Source: Gentiana macrophylla (taxonomy: Eukaryota; Streptophyta; Magnoliopsida; Gentianales; Gentianaceae). Taken from it: 64,000 nt of DNA. Of the stretch, positions 22,995-34,075 are shown in pieces; the stretch's first letter is position 1, and every line of letters begins with the position of its first letter. The notes under the pieces are model-generated. The model made no database searches. It had not been told where the DNA came from and saw nothing but the letters and a program-made list of their open reading frames with translations. The DNA lies in contig CM047808.1 in the NCBI GenBank assembly GCA_026214975.1, positions 60,228,583 through 60,292,582 of the forward strand, read 5' to 3'. The translations under genes and the position numbers were made by a program.

Positions 22995-23743
22995 TTTTGA
23001 AAGGGAGAGAAGTTTTGAAAATGATCTTGAGTTTGCAATAGAAAGAAACAAGAGTAGGGTTTGTAATTGGCAAGAAAGCGTAAAGATTTCTGAAATTCTC
23101 TAAGTCTTGTTTTTATAGTGTGATTTGGGTAGTGTGAACATGGTTTTGAATATGGAAGGATTTTGTGGCATAATGGCGTGATTTTGTGTATGAAAATCGC
23201 GATATTCGAGTGGAATGGGGGTGTGGTTTGAGGCAAGTAATGATAGAGCCCAGGAATCGAGGAGTTTATAATTCGAAAAATAATATAATTACCTCCATGA
23301 TCATAAGTTGATCGCCACGTGTGTACAGAATAATCCTCCATAATTTCCTTATTCTCCACGTGTAATCAACATTGATTTTGTTCACACTTTTAATTTGTCC
23401 AAGTCTTTATTTTGGTGAAGTGCCGCATTTGGTCACTTAGCCGCTCCAATAGGTTCTTCACCGAAGCCGCTCCATGTAATCTGCTCCTAACAATCGCAGT
23501 TAAGTTACCTTCATTTGGATACCAGTGCCTTACTTGTCGTGATCTCTGTAACGGAAAAGGTCGTACCAATTAATGAAGTCACTTAGCCGATTACTCCAGT
23601 TAGCCGCTTTTTGATACTTATTCAATTTCAATCATTCCTAACTCAGTTCTTAGTTTACTAAATCTTTCCTAACTGAGTGGTTTAGTGAAGATGTCAGCCA
23701 ATTGATCTTCAGTGGGTATGTGTTTTAGGATGACATCCTCTTT
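22995..23743 (-). other. Spacer between RNase H and extra ORF of C
   Basis: About 750 bases with no coding signature. It holds the untranslated stretch after pol and the presumed leader of the extra ORF. ORFs here (22958-23359 and 22876-23073, minus) run over the start of the extra ORF in other frames and are shadows. Confidence 0.65.
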
Positions 23744-24420
23744 TCAACATGGTCTCTCGATAAAATGATGCCTCACATCTATGTGCTTTGTTCTTGAATG
23801 CAACATGGATTTTCTCGTAATAGATATTGCACTTGTATTATCACACATGATTGGAATTGTTTTTTCTTCCACTCCATAGTCCCTTAGCTGTTGTCTTATC
23901 CAAAGTACTTGTGCACAAATGACTACACCGCTATATATTTCGCTTGGCCGTTGATGTAGATATGGAGTTTTGCTTTTTATGAACCAAGAGACTAGTCCGG
24001 TCCCCAGCATTTGGCATGTACTGAGGTGCTTTTTCTATCTATTTTGCATCCAAAGATAGTCGAGTCCGAATATGATATCAATGTAAATCCTCCATCTTTT
24101 GGATAACAAATACCAACATTTATAGTGTTTTTCAAGTATTTGATTATCCTTTTAGCTACTAGAAGATGTGACTCTTTTGGTTGAGCTTGAAATCTTGCAC
24201 ACACTCCTACTGCAAATGCTATGTCAGGTCTGCTTGCAGTTAAGTATAATAATGATCCAATAATTCCTCTATACATTTTCTGATCAACATCTTTTCCTCC
24301 TTCATCTTTTCCAAGTATGACTCTGGCACATATTGGTGTGTCAGCTGTGCCACTTGTATCCATCCCATACTTGTGTATCAAATCTCTTGTATACTTGGCT
24401 TTGACTAATGAAAATGCCAT
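23744..24420 (-). pseudogene. pol: Element C RNase H domain
   Basis: Frame 24420-23992 holds YTRDLIHKYGMDTSGTADTP, then DQKMYRGIIGSLLYLTASRPDI, VGVCARFQAQPKESHL and the RNase H start LISYSDS. The family then has DYAGCK, while here a change gives TIFGCK. Frame 24010-23744 has the second half with LVSWFIKSKTPY, QVLWIRQQLRDYG, MCDNTSAI (catalytic Asp) and RTKHIDVRHHFI. The domain removes the RNA strand of the hybrid during reverse transcription. A frameshift at the overlap near 24000 breaks it. Confidence 0.9.
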
Positions 24421-25130
24421 CCTTCATTTGCTTTACTTGAAGGCCAAGGAAGTAGTTTAATTCTCCCATCATGCTCATCCGAAATTTGCTCTTCATTAGG
24501 TTTGCAAATTTCTCACACCTTTTTTCATCCTCGATCCAAAGATTATGTCATCAACATAGATTTGTACCAAAGAATGTGCTTGCTCCTTCCTCCAGGTTTG
24601 AAAAGAGTCTTGTCAATAGTTCCTTTGTTGAATCCATTCTTGATCGAAATTGTGATAGTGTTTCATACTGTGCTCTAGTGTGCTGTTTGAGGCCATAGAG
24701 GGCCTTCTTGAGTTTGTATACTTTGTCTTCTTTTCCTTTAATTTGAAATCCAGGGGTTGTTCTACATAAACTTCTTCTTCCAAAAGTCCATTTAGGAATG
24801 CACTCTTTACATCCATTTGATAGACTTTGAAGTCTTTGTGTGCAAACAAATGCTAGAAAGAGTCGATTGCTTCCAATCTTGCTCTTTGGTGCAAATGTTT
24901 CTTCATAATCTATTCCTTTAGCTTGGGAATAGCCTTTTGCAACTAGCCTAGCTTTGTTTTCGACAACGATTCCTTGCTCATCCATCTTGTTCTGAATACC
25001 CATTTTGCACCAATGATGTTGGTTATTTCAGTGTCACAACAAGTTCCTGACTTCATTTCTTTCAAATTCATTTAGTTCTTCTTGCATGGTCGTGATCCAA
25101 TCTGCATTTTGGATTGCATCATCTATGGTC
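24421..25130 (-). pseudogene. pol: Element C reverse transcriptase
   Basis: Frame 25003-24551 reads [21 protein letters not shown] and then departs from the family after FAP; the overlapping frame 24849-24613 restores [26 protein letters not shown]. The catalytic YVDD is coded at 24547-24558. The expected Arg in VRNKAR is Glu because CAGAAA reads CGAAAA, one of several CAG-site changes. Substitutions and indels at RLEAIR and LYGLKQAPRAWYE positions also match CAG/TGG sites. The N-terminal block ([11 protein letters not shown]) is recognisable at about 25090-25040 in a shifted frame. Confidence 0.9.
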
Positions 25131-26165
25131 TTGGGTTCCACTTGTGATAGAAAGCAAGTTAGAATGTGCTCCAGCTTGTCTTACAGTTCGACTCTGTGTG
25201 AATATCTCCAATGACTTGTTCTTCAGGATAGTCTCTTAGCCAATTTAAATCTGGTTGAAGTTGATCTTCACTTGGTGCTTCCATACCTTCATGCTGAGCA
25301 TGAACTTCAATTTCAGGTGCTTCATATCACATTTGTATTGATATGTGGCTCCTCTTGATCTTTAAAATGATGATTCAGGATAGTAGTTGGTATGGTTGCA
25401 TTTGTATAGATTTCTCTCTGTGGTGCTTTTTCTTCTTGATCTTGAAGATCTTCACCATTTGTATTTGGTTCATCAAAACCACATGTATTGATTCTTGAAT
25501 CACCAAAGTTCTTTTATTGAGTACTCAATGCTTTGTTGGTGTCGAGTATCCCATGAAGATTGCTTCATCACCTTCTCATCAAAGGTATGTGGTGGTTCTG
25601 TTTAAGACAAAACATTTTGATCCAAACATATGAAAATATGAGATATTGGGTTTTCTACCATTCCATATTTCATATGGAGTCTTTCCATGATGTTTGTTGA
25701 TGATTGATCTGTTTTGTGTATGGCATGTCTGTGTGTTGCCGCTTTGCAAACCCAAAATCTCTTTGGTAAGCATGCTTCGATATCATTGTCCTGATCGCTT
25801 CTGGATGGTTCTGCTTTCTTCTTTCGCTACACCATTTTGTTGTGGAGTTCCCTGCTGAGATAGTTGATGTAACACTCCATTTTCTTCATAATAGGTTACG
25901 ATAATTTCATTTAGAAATTCAGTGCCTCTATCTGATCTGATCTTGATAATTTAGCTCTTTTCATCATAGAGTCTTCTCCAGCAAATCTGGCGAAGCTTCT
26001 TGAGTGTTTCTTTCTTCTTGTTCATGAAAATGGTACAGTGTACTTTGAGAAGTCATCCACCACTACAAGAGTGTATTTCTTACCACTCACTTCATCGGTG
26101 TGGTTGGTCCAAACAGGTCCATGTGCAATAGATGTAGAACTCTTGTTGTAGATTGATGAGGCTTT
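25131..26165 (-). pseudogene. pol: Element C integrase core and linker, downstream part (split by element E)
   Basis: From 26165 leftward the minus strand codes HMDLFGP-like, VVDDFSK and SDRGTEFLNEI-like segments in changing frames, then frame 25773-25579 with CHTQNRSIINKHHGKTPYEIWNGRKPNISYFHMFGSKCF. An acidic linker with DEPN follows to RT. E inserted within the segment linking the zinc finger to the core (TSD GCTTT, 26161-26165). Numerous frame changes make an intact core doubtful in this sequence. Confidence 0.87.
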
Positions 26166-27470
26166 TGTTAGGTGTAGTGCCCGAAAGACAATTTGTGTAA
26201 TTGTTTTTAATAATGAATGATGAATTTATCTCAACTTATTACTTGCTTTGTGCTTGTAAAGTAATACATCTTTGCAAACCCTAAGTATATCTCGTATGTA
26301 ACCACTTAACTCGGTGTATGGATTACACGTGAGGATTGAGTTAGTGGTGATATACTTAAAGCTGATTAGTCCGTGGTGAACTTAATCGAGTTTAGGGTCT
26401 CTTGATTAAAACACCAATAATGCGCGAACACCTTAGGGTGTGATAGTCTTATCCGACTGTCGGTAGATGGTACCTACGTGGGGCATTTATATATGATGGC
26501 ATTCATATAGTATTTGGACCGATTTAATCTGAATTTCTCGGTATAATTCCGTAATCGAGGAATCTTATTAAATCATTAGATGATCATATATGGATCAACC
26601 TTAATCCTGAGGTGAACACAGGGTGCTGCTTGTCCCGGGGTAGTGTTTGATGTGTTAGTTACGGTTCACTTAAATAATGTGTTCCAAGCCACTTCTCATT
26701 GGCACTATCTCTAGATGAGTGAGTAGTTCTGATTTTCACAGACTTGGAATCCATTCCTTCCTGCGGGAAGTAGAGAGACAGTCCCCTTATTTGTTAGCCC
26801 TTAAGAAAGTGATCGATCGGCCGAGTTCACATTTGACTAATTAGCTACTAGTCAGATATGTGCACTAATTGATCATTAGGGGGTTAATGGTAAATAAGGA
26901 TAAGATATTCGAAGTCAGTTCACGGAGACTTCCTACTCGTAATGGGACGATCTATGGAGGGTTAATCCGTATGTAGTGATTATATCAATGGACGCTTATT
27001 CACTCACATGGGTTGAGTATAAGTATACATCTATAATCGGTAGAGTTCGGGCCGGGTTTATGGTGGCGTAATCCCGGAATTAATAATTAATGTACTTATT
27101 CGGTTCGATGAATAATTGATTATTGGAGCAACTGGTTATAGGTCCATGGTCCCCGATGTGGCTTCTGTAATTCGGACTAATAATCTTGTTATTTGGGCCT
27201 CAGTGAAAATTAATTGGCTGTGCTAATTAATTGATATGCAAAATATTATTTAGTTGGGCTAAATAATATAATACACATAAAAGACATTTTATGTGGGCTT
27301 TTTTGACCCAATATGTGGCGCCATTAATGTCCTAATAATTAGAGAGAAATTAGTTTTCTTGGATAATTATTTGACATGTGATTTATCTTTTATTTGTTAA
27401 ATGATAATTCATGGAATATTAGATAATAACTTGATTTATCCTAATTTGTTTGGGATAATCATTTTATTTA

Positions 27471-28109
27471 GGGACTATCTTTTCACACAAATGTTGTTTT
27501 ACACTTACCAAGAGCCGAGAGTGGGCTTCGTTTGGATTTTCCACACGCCTGTCATTCTGACCGTAAATGAGTCCGGAAAATGTATACTATTCTGGCCAAT
27601 TTATGGTCAATTCACACAGCAGCCATTCTGACCCAATTTGAGTCATAATACGATCATTATACTGATTTTATTCTAGTCAGAATTTTGAATGTTTTTCATA
27701 CTCAATACCGGTCAGAAAGACATTCTGACTAAAATTGAGTATAAAAAACTTTTAATATTCTGTCTGAAATTCAGTCAGAATCAATAGTGGTGCTCTTATA
27801 TTGTTGTTGTTATCCTGACCCAATTCTAGTCTGAATATGTAGAGTATTCCGGACTCAATATTGGTTCGAATGATGCTCTGACTATATATGAGTTTGGAAA
27901 ACTTCAAACATTCTACCTAAAATATAGTCAGAATCAATCAATGTGGACTCTCAATACGTATATTCTGACTATATTTCAGTATGGATAATGTGTCATATTC
28001 TGACCAAACTTTGGTCAGAATGAACGCGCGTAAAATAAAAAAATAAGGGTGAAATTGGAAAAAAAAAATCTGTGTGGTAAGATAAAAATTTGTGTGAAAA
28101 GATATTCCC
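27471..28109. mobile_element. Small non-autonomous TIR transposon (hAT-like MITE) in the LTR of E
   Basis: The ends are inverted repeats: GGGACTATCTTTTCACACAA on the left and its complement, with one change, on the right (ends AAAGATATTCCC). The flanks are TTTATTTA at 27463-27470 and 28110-28117. The right LTR of E has a single TTTATTTA at 35379-35386 with no insert, which is a true empty site. An 8-bp duplication fits hAT; a reading with one more terminal A would give 6 bp. There is no transposase. The interior is an array of degenerate palindromic repeats. Confidence 0.92.
27554..28022. repeat. Degenerate ATTCTGAC...GTCAGAAT repeat array within the MITE
   Basis: About a dozen units start with ATTCTGACY followed by an AAATTNGAGT-like stretch and GGAAAATGT or similar; starts are near 27554, 27589, 27625, 27669, 27722, 27756, 27812, 27845, 27880, 27909, 27962 and 27996. 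Spacing is about 30-55 bases. The inverted form GTCAGAAT closes several units, so each could fold as a hairpin. Confidence 0.85.
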
Positions 28110-28556
28110 TTTATTTATCTTTTATTTGGAAAAAGGATTAATGTGATAATTATCACTTAATTATTTAATCCTTGGAGGACATTGATTACTCTCCTATATA
28201 AAGAGAGTTCTCCCAAGTCTAATGGGAAGGTACTATTCACAACACTATTCACCGAGAGAAATTGGCCGAAAAATTTCGGCCTCTATTCTTAGGGTTCGAG
28301 TTGGAAAAATCTTCGGGATTTTTCTGGTTGCATATCAAGGAGGCTCATGTATCAAGAAGGGTGTCCACCAACCGCCGTTTGGAGAACACACCGGAAGATC
28401 TTGGCTTCTCTTCCTACTATTAGTAACACGATCTTAACCCCCTTGTAGTTTTTAAGTCCTTTAACTATGTTTTATGATATGTAAATCGTGATCCGTCCGC
28501 TGCGCATAGATCTAATTTGGTTAGATCTAAGAACCTGCATCCTTCATGTGGTATCA

Positions 28557-28572
28557 GAGACAGGTTCCACGA
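28557..28572 (+). promoter_or_regulatory. Element E primer-binding site
   Basis: TGTGGTATCAGAGACA follows directly on the LTR end CCTTCA. GGTATCAGAG is the tRNA-iMet complement, offset by two bases from the LTR. This sets the plus orientation. Confidence 0.88.
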
Positions 28573-31500
28573 TTTACATAGTCATAATCGTAATTAAACG
28601 ACTTAAAGGAGTGGAATTGCATGTAGGTGATATTTACTTATTATTATGCATTAATAATTTTTAAATTGCTATGGTTGAAGAGATGGATTGGGGTTGGCAC
28701 CGTTTTCCCGTTAGATCTATTGTAAACTCATATAAACGATGAAAATTCGTTCATATGAGTATAGGAAATTATGTAATTTATTTATTATTGCAAGTTTAAT
28801 TTCCTGTCAGTAGATCTGTTTAGTAGCTGTATAGTATTTTCGTTTTTCCCGTTGTTTGAGCCGTTAAAACGAAGATCCCTCCGGTCAGAATCTAGATTGG
28901 AAGTTGATGAACAATCCCACAAAATTTGGCATCGATCAGAGTTCGTTTGGATGTCCGTTCGTTGATGAGAAGAGGCTGCTGTAACAGAAAAACGCAGGAT
29001 TCACAGAAACCCTAACTGTGACTTCTTTGATTTTCTGGGAACAATTGGACCGTTCAAATTAAAATCTGACCGGTCAGATCGATAATCATGGAGTTTTGGA
29101 CGTGACATAAAATTTTCAGGACGATCGGGATTCATCTTCATCCCTGATCGATCTCGGGAAGTATATGATGCGCTGCTGTGAGAGTCTGTTTCAGCAGCAA
29201 GTTGGGCTGCTCATCGAGGAAGATTGACAAGTCAAAGCTCGATCCGACCGCCCATCTTGAAGTCCGAAGAATGAAGATCAGATCTGGAAATTTTCATCCC
29301 GATCCAAGTTCGTTTGATATGCCGATCGTCGAAGATTCCTAACAGCTGCAGATTAGGGTTTTAATTTATTTTCGAATAGATTAGTTACAGGGGTGCCAAC
29401 GGTCCATCTCGGTGTTTATTTTCCGCACTAGTATACATGTGTAGATTGTATGAATAGAACCGGAAAATTGCCATGACATGCATCATATCATGAATTCCAC
29501 TCCATATGCATACATGTAGAAATTAATTCGAGGAATTAGTTAGGCATGTATAAAACACGCAATTAGTTTTAATTAATTGTTTGATATTGATTAGAAACTA
29601 ATTAGGGTAAAACCGAGGAATACGGGTTTTTTCAATCGTCGAGGTTGGGTGATGGATTCTCGGTGAATCTCACTCTGCGAAAGCATAAGGAGTAAAATCC
29701 CGAAACCTCGTGGTTAAGGTGTTGGATTCTTGGTGAATTCCACCTTACCTAAGACGAGATTACGTTTTTGTTCCGTAGTGTCTACGTGAAAGTTTGATGT
29801 TTAAGGATTGGATAATCACGGGCAAGCGAGGTTCGAAAGTGGTTTAACCACGGTTGGGTGGTCAGCATGTAGCTACGGCTCGATCGACTTCACCACCTCC
29901 ACGTGTGGCGTTTGCACGGGATCTCGCAAAGGCGAGTCATCCAAGAGCTACTACGGCTTAACGGAGCTCCCTAACCTTGATCCGTCCGACGGCCACATAT
30001 GTTCTAACGAATAGGTCGGGTGGGTTAGCCCACATAACCGACAACATTCGGGCTGTGAATTATTGTTCCTTAATGTAACATCAAGTCCAAAAACGTGATC
30101 GAAGAAACCCACCACTTTTTCAAAATATTGAGTGGGAGCGGAAGAGGCGACAACCGACCCCACGGCCTCATCGTTGACACAAGCAACGTGAGAGAATGGT
30201 GACGCCTCGTGCGGCCTGGACCGGCCTCCCTAAGGAAGGCCTTCACCGCTATCAAAATTCAAGGCTTGGTCTCTCGAAAGGATAGGATTTTGGGTACTGT
30301 CGGGTCACCGACCGACCCCTAAGCGGCACACACTCGGGTCTACCTAAAAATCTGAGATAGTAGGTCACACTCAGTAAAGGTATTTTTGGTAGTACCTCAT
30401 TTGAAAAGGAAAGGTGATTGACGATCACAAATGAGATGTTCGATTCTCAACTCGATCTTCAATATTAATCGAAACCTCTTTGACCTACCCTAAGGCGGCT
30501 TTGAGGCATTAGATTAAATCCTTGGAACGGTAGGATAGACTATAAGTACTTAGTTTATGTTCCTAAAATTTTAGTAGTGTATGATTTGGATTTATTTTTT
30601 GTCAATTTTATTTACAACTGTTATATATATCTCTCTAAGGTGCTATACTGCTAGTGTAAAATTGACTAGTAATGACTTCGTTAAAAAAAAAAAGTGGTAA
30701 GTAACTAGAACGTTGTATTTATTAATCCCACATGCGATTAATTTTTCGGAAGAGATATTTCTCTTGAAGCCTTCAAAACTTAAGTGACGTGAATAGGCAT
30801 GTGTCATCGTCACTCGTGCGAACGAGAGACAACCGTAGTTAGTTTGAAAGATGATTGGGACGATAAAATTCTTCTAGTGAATTGTGTAGTGTCTACACGA
30901 GAAATTTTCGATAGAAAAATTGGAGAATCATAAATTAAAGTGTCGCTAGTTAGGACGGTATTTGGAACCGATAAACTAGTGGGAGCTTTTATATTATGTT
31001 TTTCTAATTTATTAGAAAATCAGTCCCCACTGGTAATGCTTTCACTAGACATCCCACAGTTCACGAGTAGTATCTACTCAAGCGAACCGCTAGTTCAAGA
31101 CTATTTCTTTTAAGGAAAGTTAAGAGTGGGAAAGAATGTCTATAAGTGTTAATCATCTTAACTAAAGTTTTGAGGCTAAACCGAAACATTAATTAAAGAA
31201 AGTATAGGATAAGGAAAGTGATTTCGGATCACTAACCAATGAATCCTTAGCGACTTTCTTAACCGAGTAACTTGACTCAGTGGCTTAGTTCTTTGGAAGA
31301 ACAATGAAGCTGTGCATTAATGATTAATAAAGTAACAACGGGCAGTAATTTCAGCTAGAATAGTGGGAGTGATATAAGGAAATGAATTTCGGATTCTATC
31401 CTTGAATATCACAGAAAAATTTATTTTTTCTGTTTTTAGATTCGTTGGAACAAATGGATTCACTTTCAACTCGATATATTGTTGCCTCATAGAAAGTGAA

Positions 31501-34065
31501 TATGACATTTGTAGTACGAATCCGAGACTCGGACATTTGTTTGATAAAGTCAGAACCACTTAGAACAGCTGAATAAGTATGTGTACCACATCTAAAACTA
31601 TTATAAGCAAATGGTTTCCGTATTAAGATAAACGATTCTTCATAATCTATTAATTAGTGCATATATCCTAGAGATAAGACCTAACGACTGGCTAAGGGTG
31701 ATTCCTATTTCCCAGTCTGGGAACACTGTCTCAAAGGAACAATGACTAAGTTTCCTTTCAATCGGGAAAGGGTAATAGATTTGAAGGGGTAACATAGCTT
31801 GTTCACCATGACCTTCGGGGTGCAGTGAGAGATACAAGATAGTGGGAGATTTTGAGTGGTGACATTCGTCTCGATAACTACTCAAAACATCGGTTGGTTT
31901 ATCGAAAGAATACGAGGAGGTGTCTCGATTTTAGCGAGTAAAATAGAGTATTCCATGCTCAAAATAGGCTATCGCATAGTCTTGGGATCGATGCTCGCCC
32001 GCTTCTCTAAAGTGGAATATTTCTCACCGAGGCGAAACCATAGACTTGCCCTATATAGTTATTGATATGCTACAATACAATCGCTAAACTCGATTAAGAT
32101 AATTCGATTTGCAAAATAACGGTTAACGTTATTATGTAAACCGAGAAGTCTACCTAGAAGATGCTAGTGAGTTTATGGATAAGGAATGAATTCGGTTCAC
32201 ACCACATCCGTAAATGTAGGCATTTAGCATTTAATGCTTGAAGGTAGGATCGGGGATTTTATGATACGCTTGATTGTATTTGTTCGTGAAATATCTTAAT
32301 GAGACGAGTGAAGGTTGATTATAAGATTCTTGAGATCGAAAGTGACGGTTGAACTGTCAAAAGCCTTTCGATAGAATCTATAAGAAATGACCTTAAACCT
32401 TGAGTACGGTTACCCAAAGGTAGTTACTATCTCGATTTAATCGGACCACGCCCAACATCGGTTGTTGGTGAATACAATGATAAATACTACTAGATCGTAA
32501 TGTCAATCCATCCAAGACGCAGTGGGAGTATGGTTTAACTATTGACCCATTGTGGTTTTGTGGACTTTACTGATCTCTTTGGGTGATTGATAACCTATGG
32601 CTCTTAGTGGTTGTATAGGATTACGATCATAGAGGTTGGTTTGAAAGCCTTAACCCTATGAATGGAGTTTTGATACTCAGTTCTGTTCGACCTCTTGTAG
32701 AACCACCGAGTGTCTACGGCCCGATGGGAGCAATTGGATCTACACGGAAAAGAGTCGAATGAATAGGAAAGTTTAAACTTTCGGCGCAAAGTTGAGTGGT
32801 ATAGGGGTGATTCCACGACAAGTAGAGAGTTAACTGGACCTTGAACTCTCTCACCACACTCGATCTTGCTAGATTTCGTTAAAGAGTAAAATAGGGGTGA
32901 TTCCTCGAGACTTTCTTGCCGAACAACGGAATCAATTCATTCGAAACGAAGGGTTTTAGCTAAGAATGAATAACGGATTCGTTACAAAGCAAAAGATAGG
33001 GGTGATTCCCAAGACCTTTTTGCCGGACTAACGATATCTTAATTCATTCGTAAAGAACCTTTGGTAGGAGGCTGCCATGGCTTATATCCTTTGTGGATTT
33101 AAGAGAACCTCTCGGTCATTTAAAAGTCACATGTTTTAAAATATGTGGACTTGACCAAAATATTGATAAGTTTTTCGTAGATCGGATATCAATATTGGTA
33201 ATGTAGTAGTAGTATTAGTGTTCATGAATGATAACACCAAGGCAGTTGGAAACAACATGGGTGTGCTATCGAAGTCGGAAACTGACACGCCAAGATTCTC
33301 TGGATGAGAGAATTGGACTACATTCTAAGAACTTGATTCGGTCAAATTCACGAGAATGAGTCTTTGGCTATCCCACCTATCTTAGTGAATAAGATGATCA
33401 TGCATATATGTATGCAACATTCATCGAGAGTGGTCCTACCCAAACTCTCAGGAATGATTCTCAAAATCTTCGGATAAGGAGAAAATGGGATGGAGTCTCT
33501 CTGGGATAACGGCAAGTCAGGTTATCACAAGTCAATAGTAGTCGAATCTCAGATTCGAGCATGAATAGCGGTTTTAGTACGTCCTCAAGTATCTTTAGAG
33601 AACGAGGAAGTATATGCTTGTATATTTAGGTGCAAACTTAAATATGGTTGACTACACCGATTCGACTTGTGTTGATTAAGGAGGATCATTAAGTTGATCT
33701 CGGGCTCGGTGTTTACTCATAGTGCTTAGAATTTTCTTCTTTGGTCCGAGAGTAATTCCAGTCGATAAGCCGATATCACTTTATTGTGAAAACAAAGAAA
33801 GAGATAGCTTAGAAGGATTTTCTCAATCACTAGAGGTCAAAAGCATATTGATTGAGAGTACCACCGATTGGAAGGACCCGCAACGTTTCAATCCTAAAGA
33901 TCGTCTCGAGCCGACAACCTAAGCGACGATTGTACCAAGCCGAGTGCTTGAGAGGTGCGACATTGATGGATATGTCTCATCCGCTTTTAGAGCAAGTGGG
34001 AGAGTGTTGTGAATAAGATGAGAAAGGGTGTGCTCTAAAACAATCGTTACTTGTCATTTCGTGCA
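28573..34065 (+). other. Element E internal region, non-coding
   Basis: Some 5.5 kb without coding signature; the short ORFs (such as 29808-30014 and 33722-33922) show no domain and are scattered on both strands. The octamer AGTGGGAG, the core of the element's polypurine tract, recurs at 30131, 30978, 31362, 31841, 32521, 33995 and 34066. A pair of hairpins lies at 29653-29749. A run of eleven A lies near 30690. Nothing suggests a captured host gene. Confidence 0.8.
29653..29749 (+). other. Two tandem hairpins in the leader of E
   Basis: The second (29712-29749) pairs GGT with ACC, AAGGTG with CACCTT, and GGATT with AATTC around a loop CTTGGTG. The first (about 29650-29674) pairs GTGA with TCAC and GATTC with GAATC around TCGGT. 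Both share the apex pattern GGATTCTNGGTGAAT. Such tandem loops are known as dimerisation or packaging signals in retroelement leaders; that role here is inferred. Confidence 0.6.
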
Positions 34066-34075
34066 AGTGGGAGAT
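34066..34075 (+). promoter_or_regulatory. Element E polypurine tract
   Basis: AGTGGGAGAT stands directly before the right LTR start TGTTAGG. It is the typical Copia plus-strand primer position. Confidence 0.87.

Larger units (their letters stand above)
26166..28556 (+). repeat. Element E 5' LTR, enlarged by a small transposon
   Basis: It runs from TGTTAGGTGTAGTGCC to CTGCATCCTTCA. Without the 639-bp transposon and its 8-bp duplication it is 1744 bp, against 1740 for the right copy. A TATA box (TATATAAAG, 28195-28203) precedes the likely R region. ORFs at 27401-27631 and 28222-28437 are LTR or transposon sequence; the second is duplicated at 35491-35706 and lacks a family signature. Confidence 0.93.

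Noticed and set aside
27471..28109. MITE read with a 6-bp duplication (TTATTT) and one more terminal base
   Set aside because: The reading is possible, because flanking A/T allow it, but the 8-bp form needs no extra assumption and fits hAT. I keep 8 bp with this caveat.
28222..28437. 71-codon ORF present twice (also 35491-35706), possible small gene
   Set aside because: Both copies are the same part of the E LTR downstream of the TATA box; duplication is explained by the LTR pair. No domain is seen.
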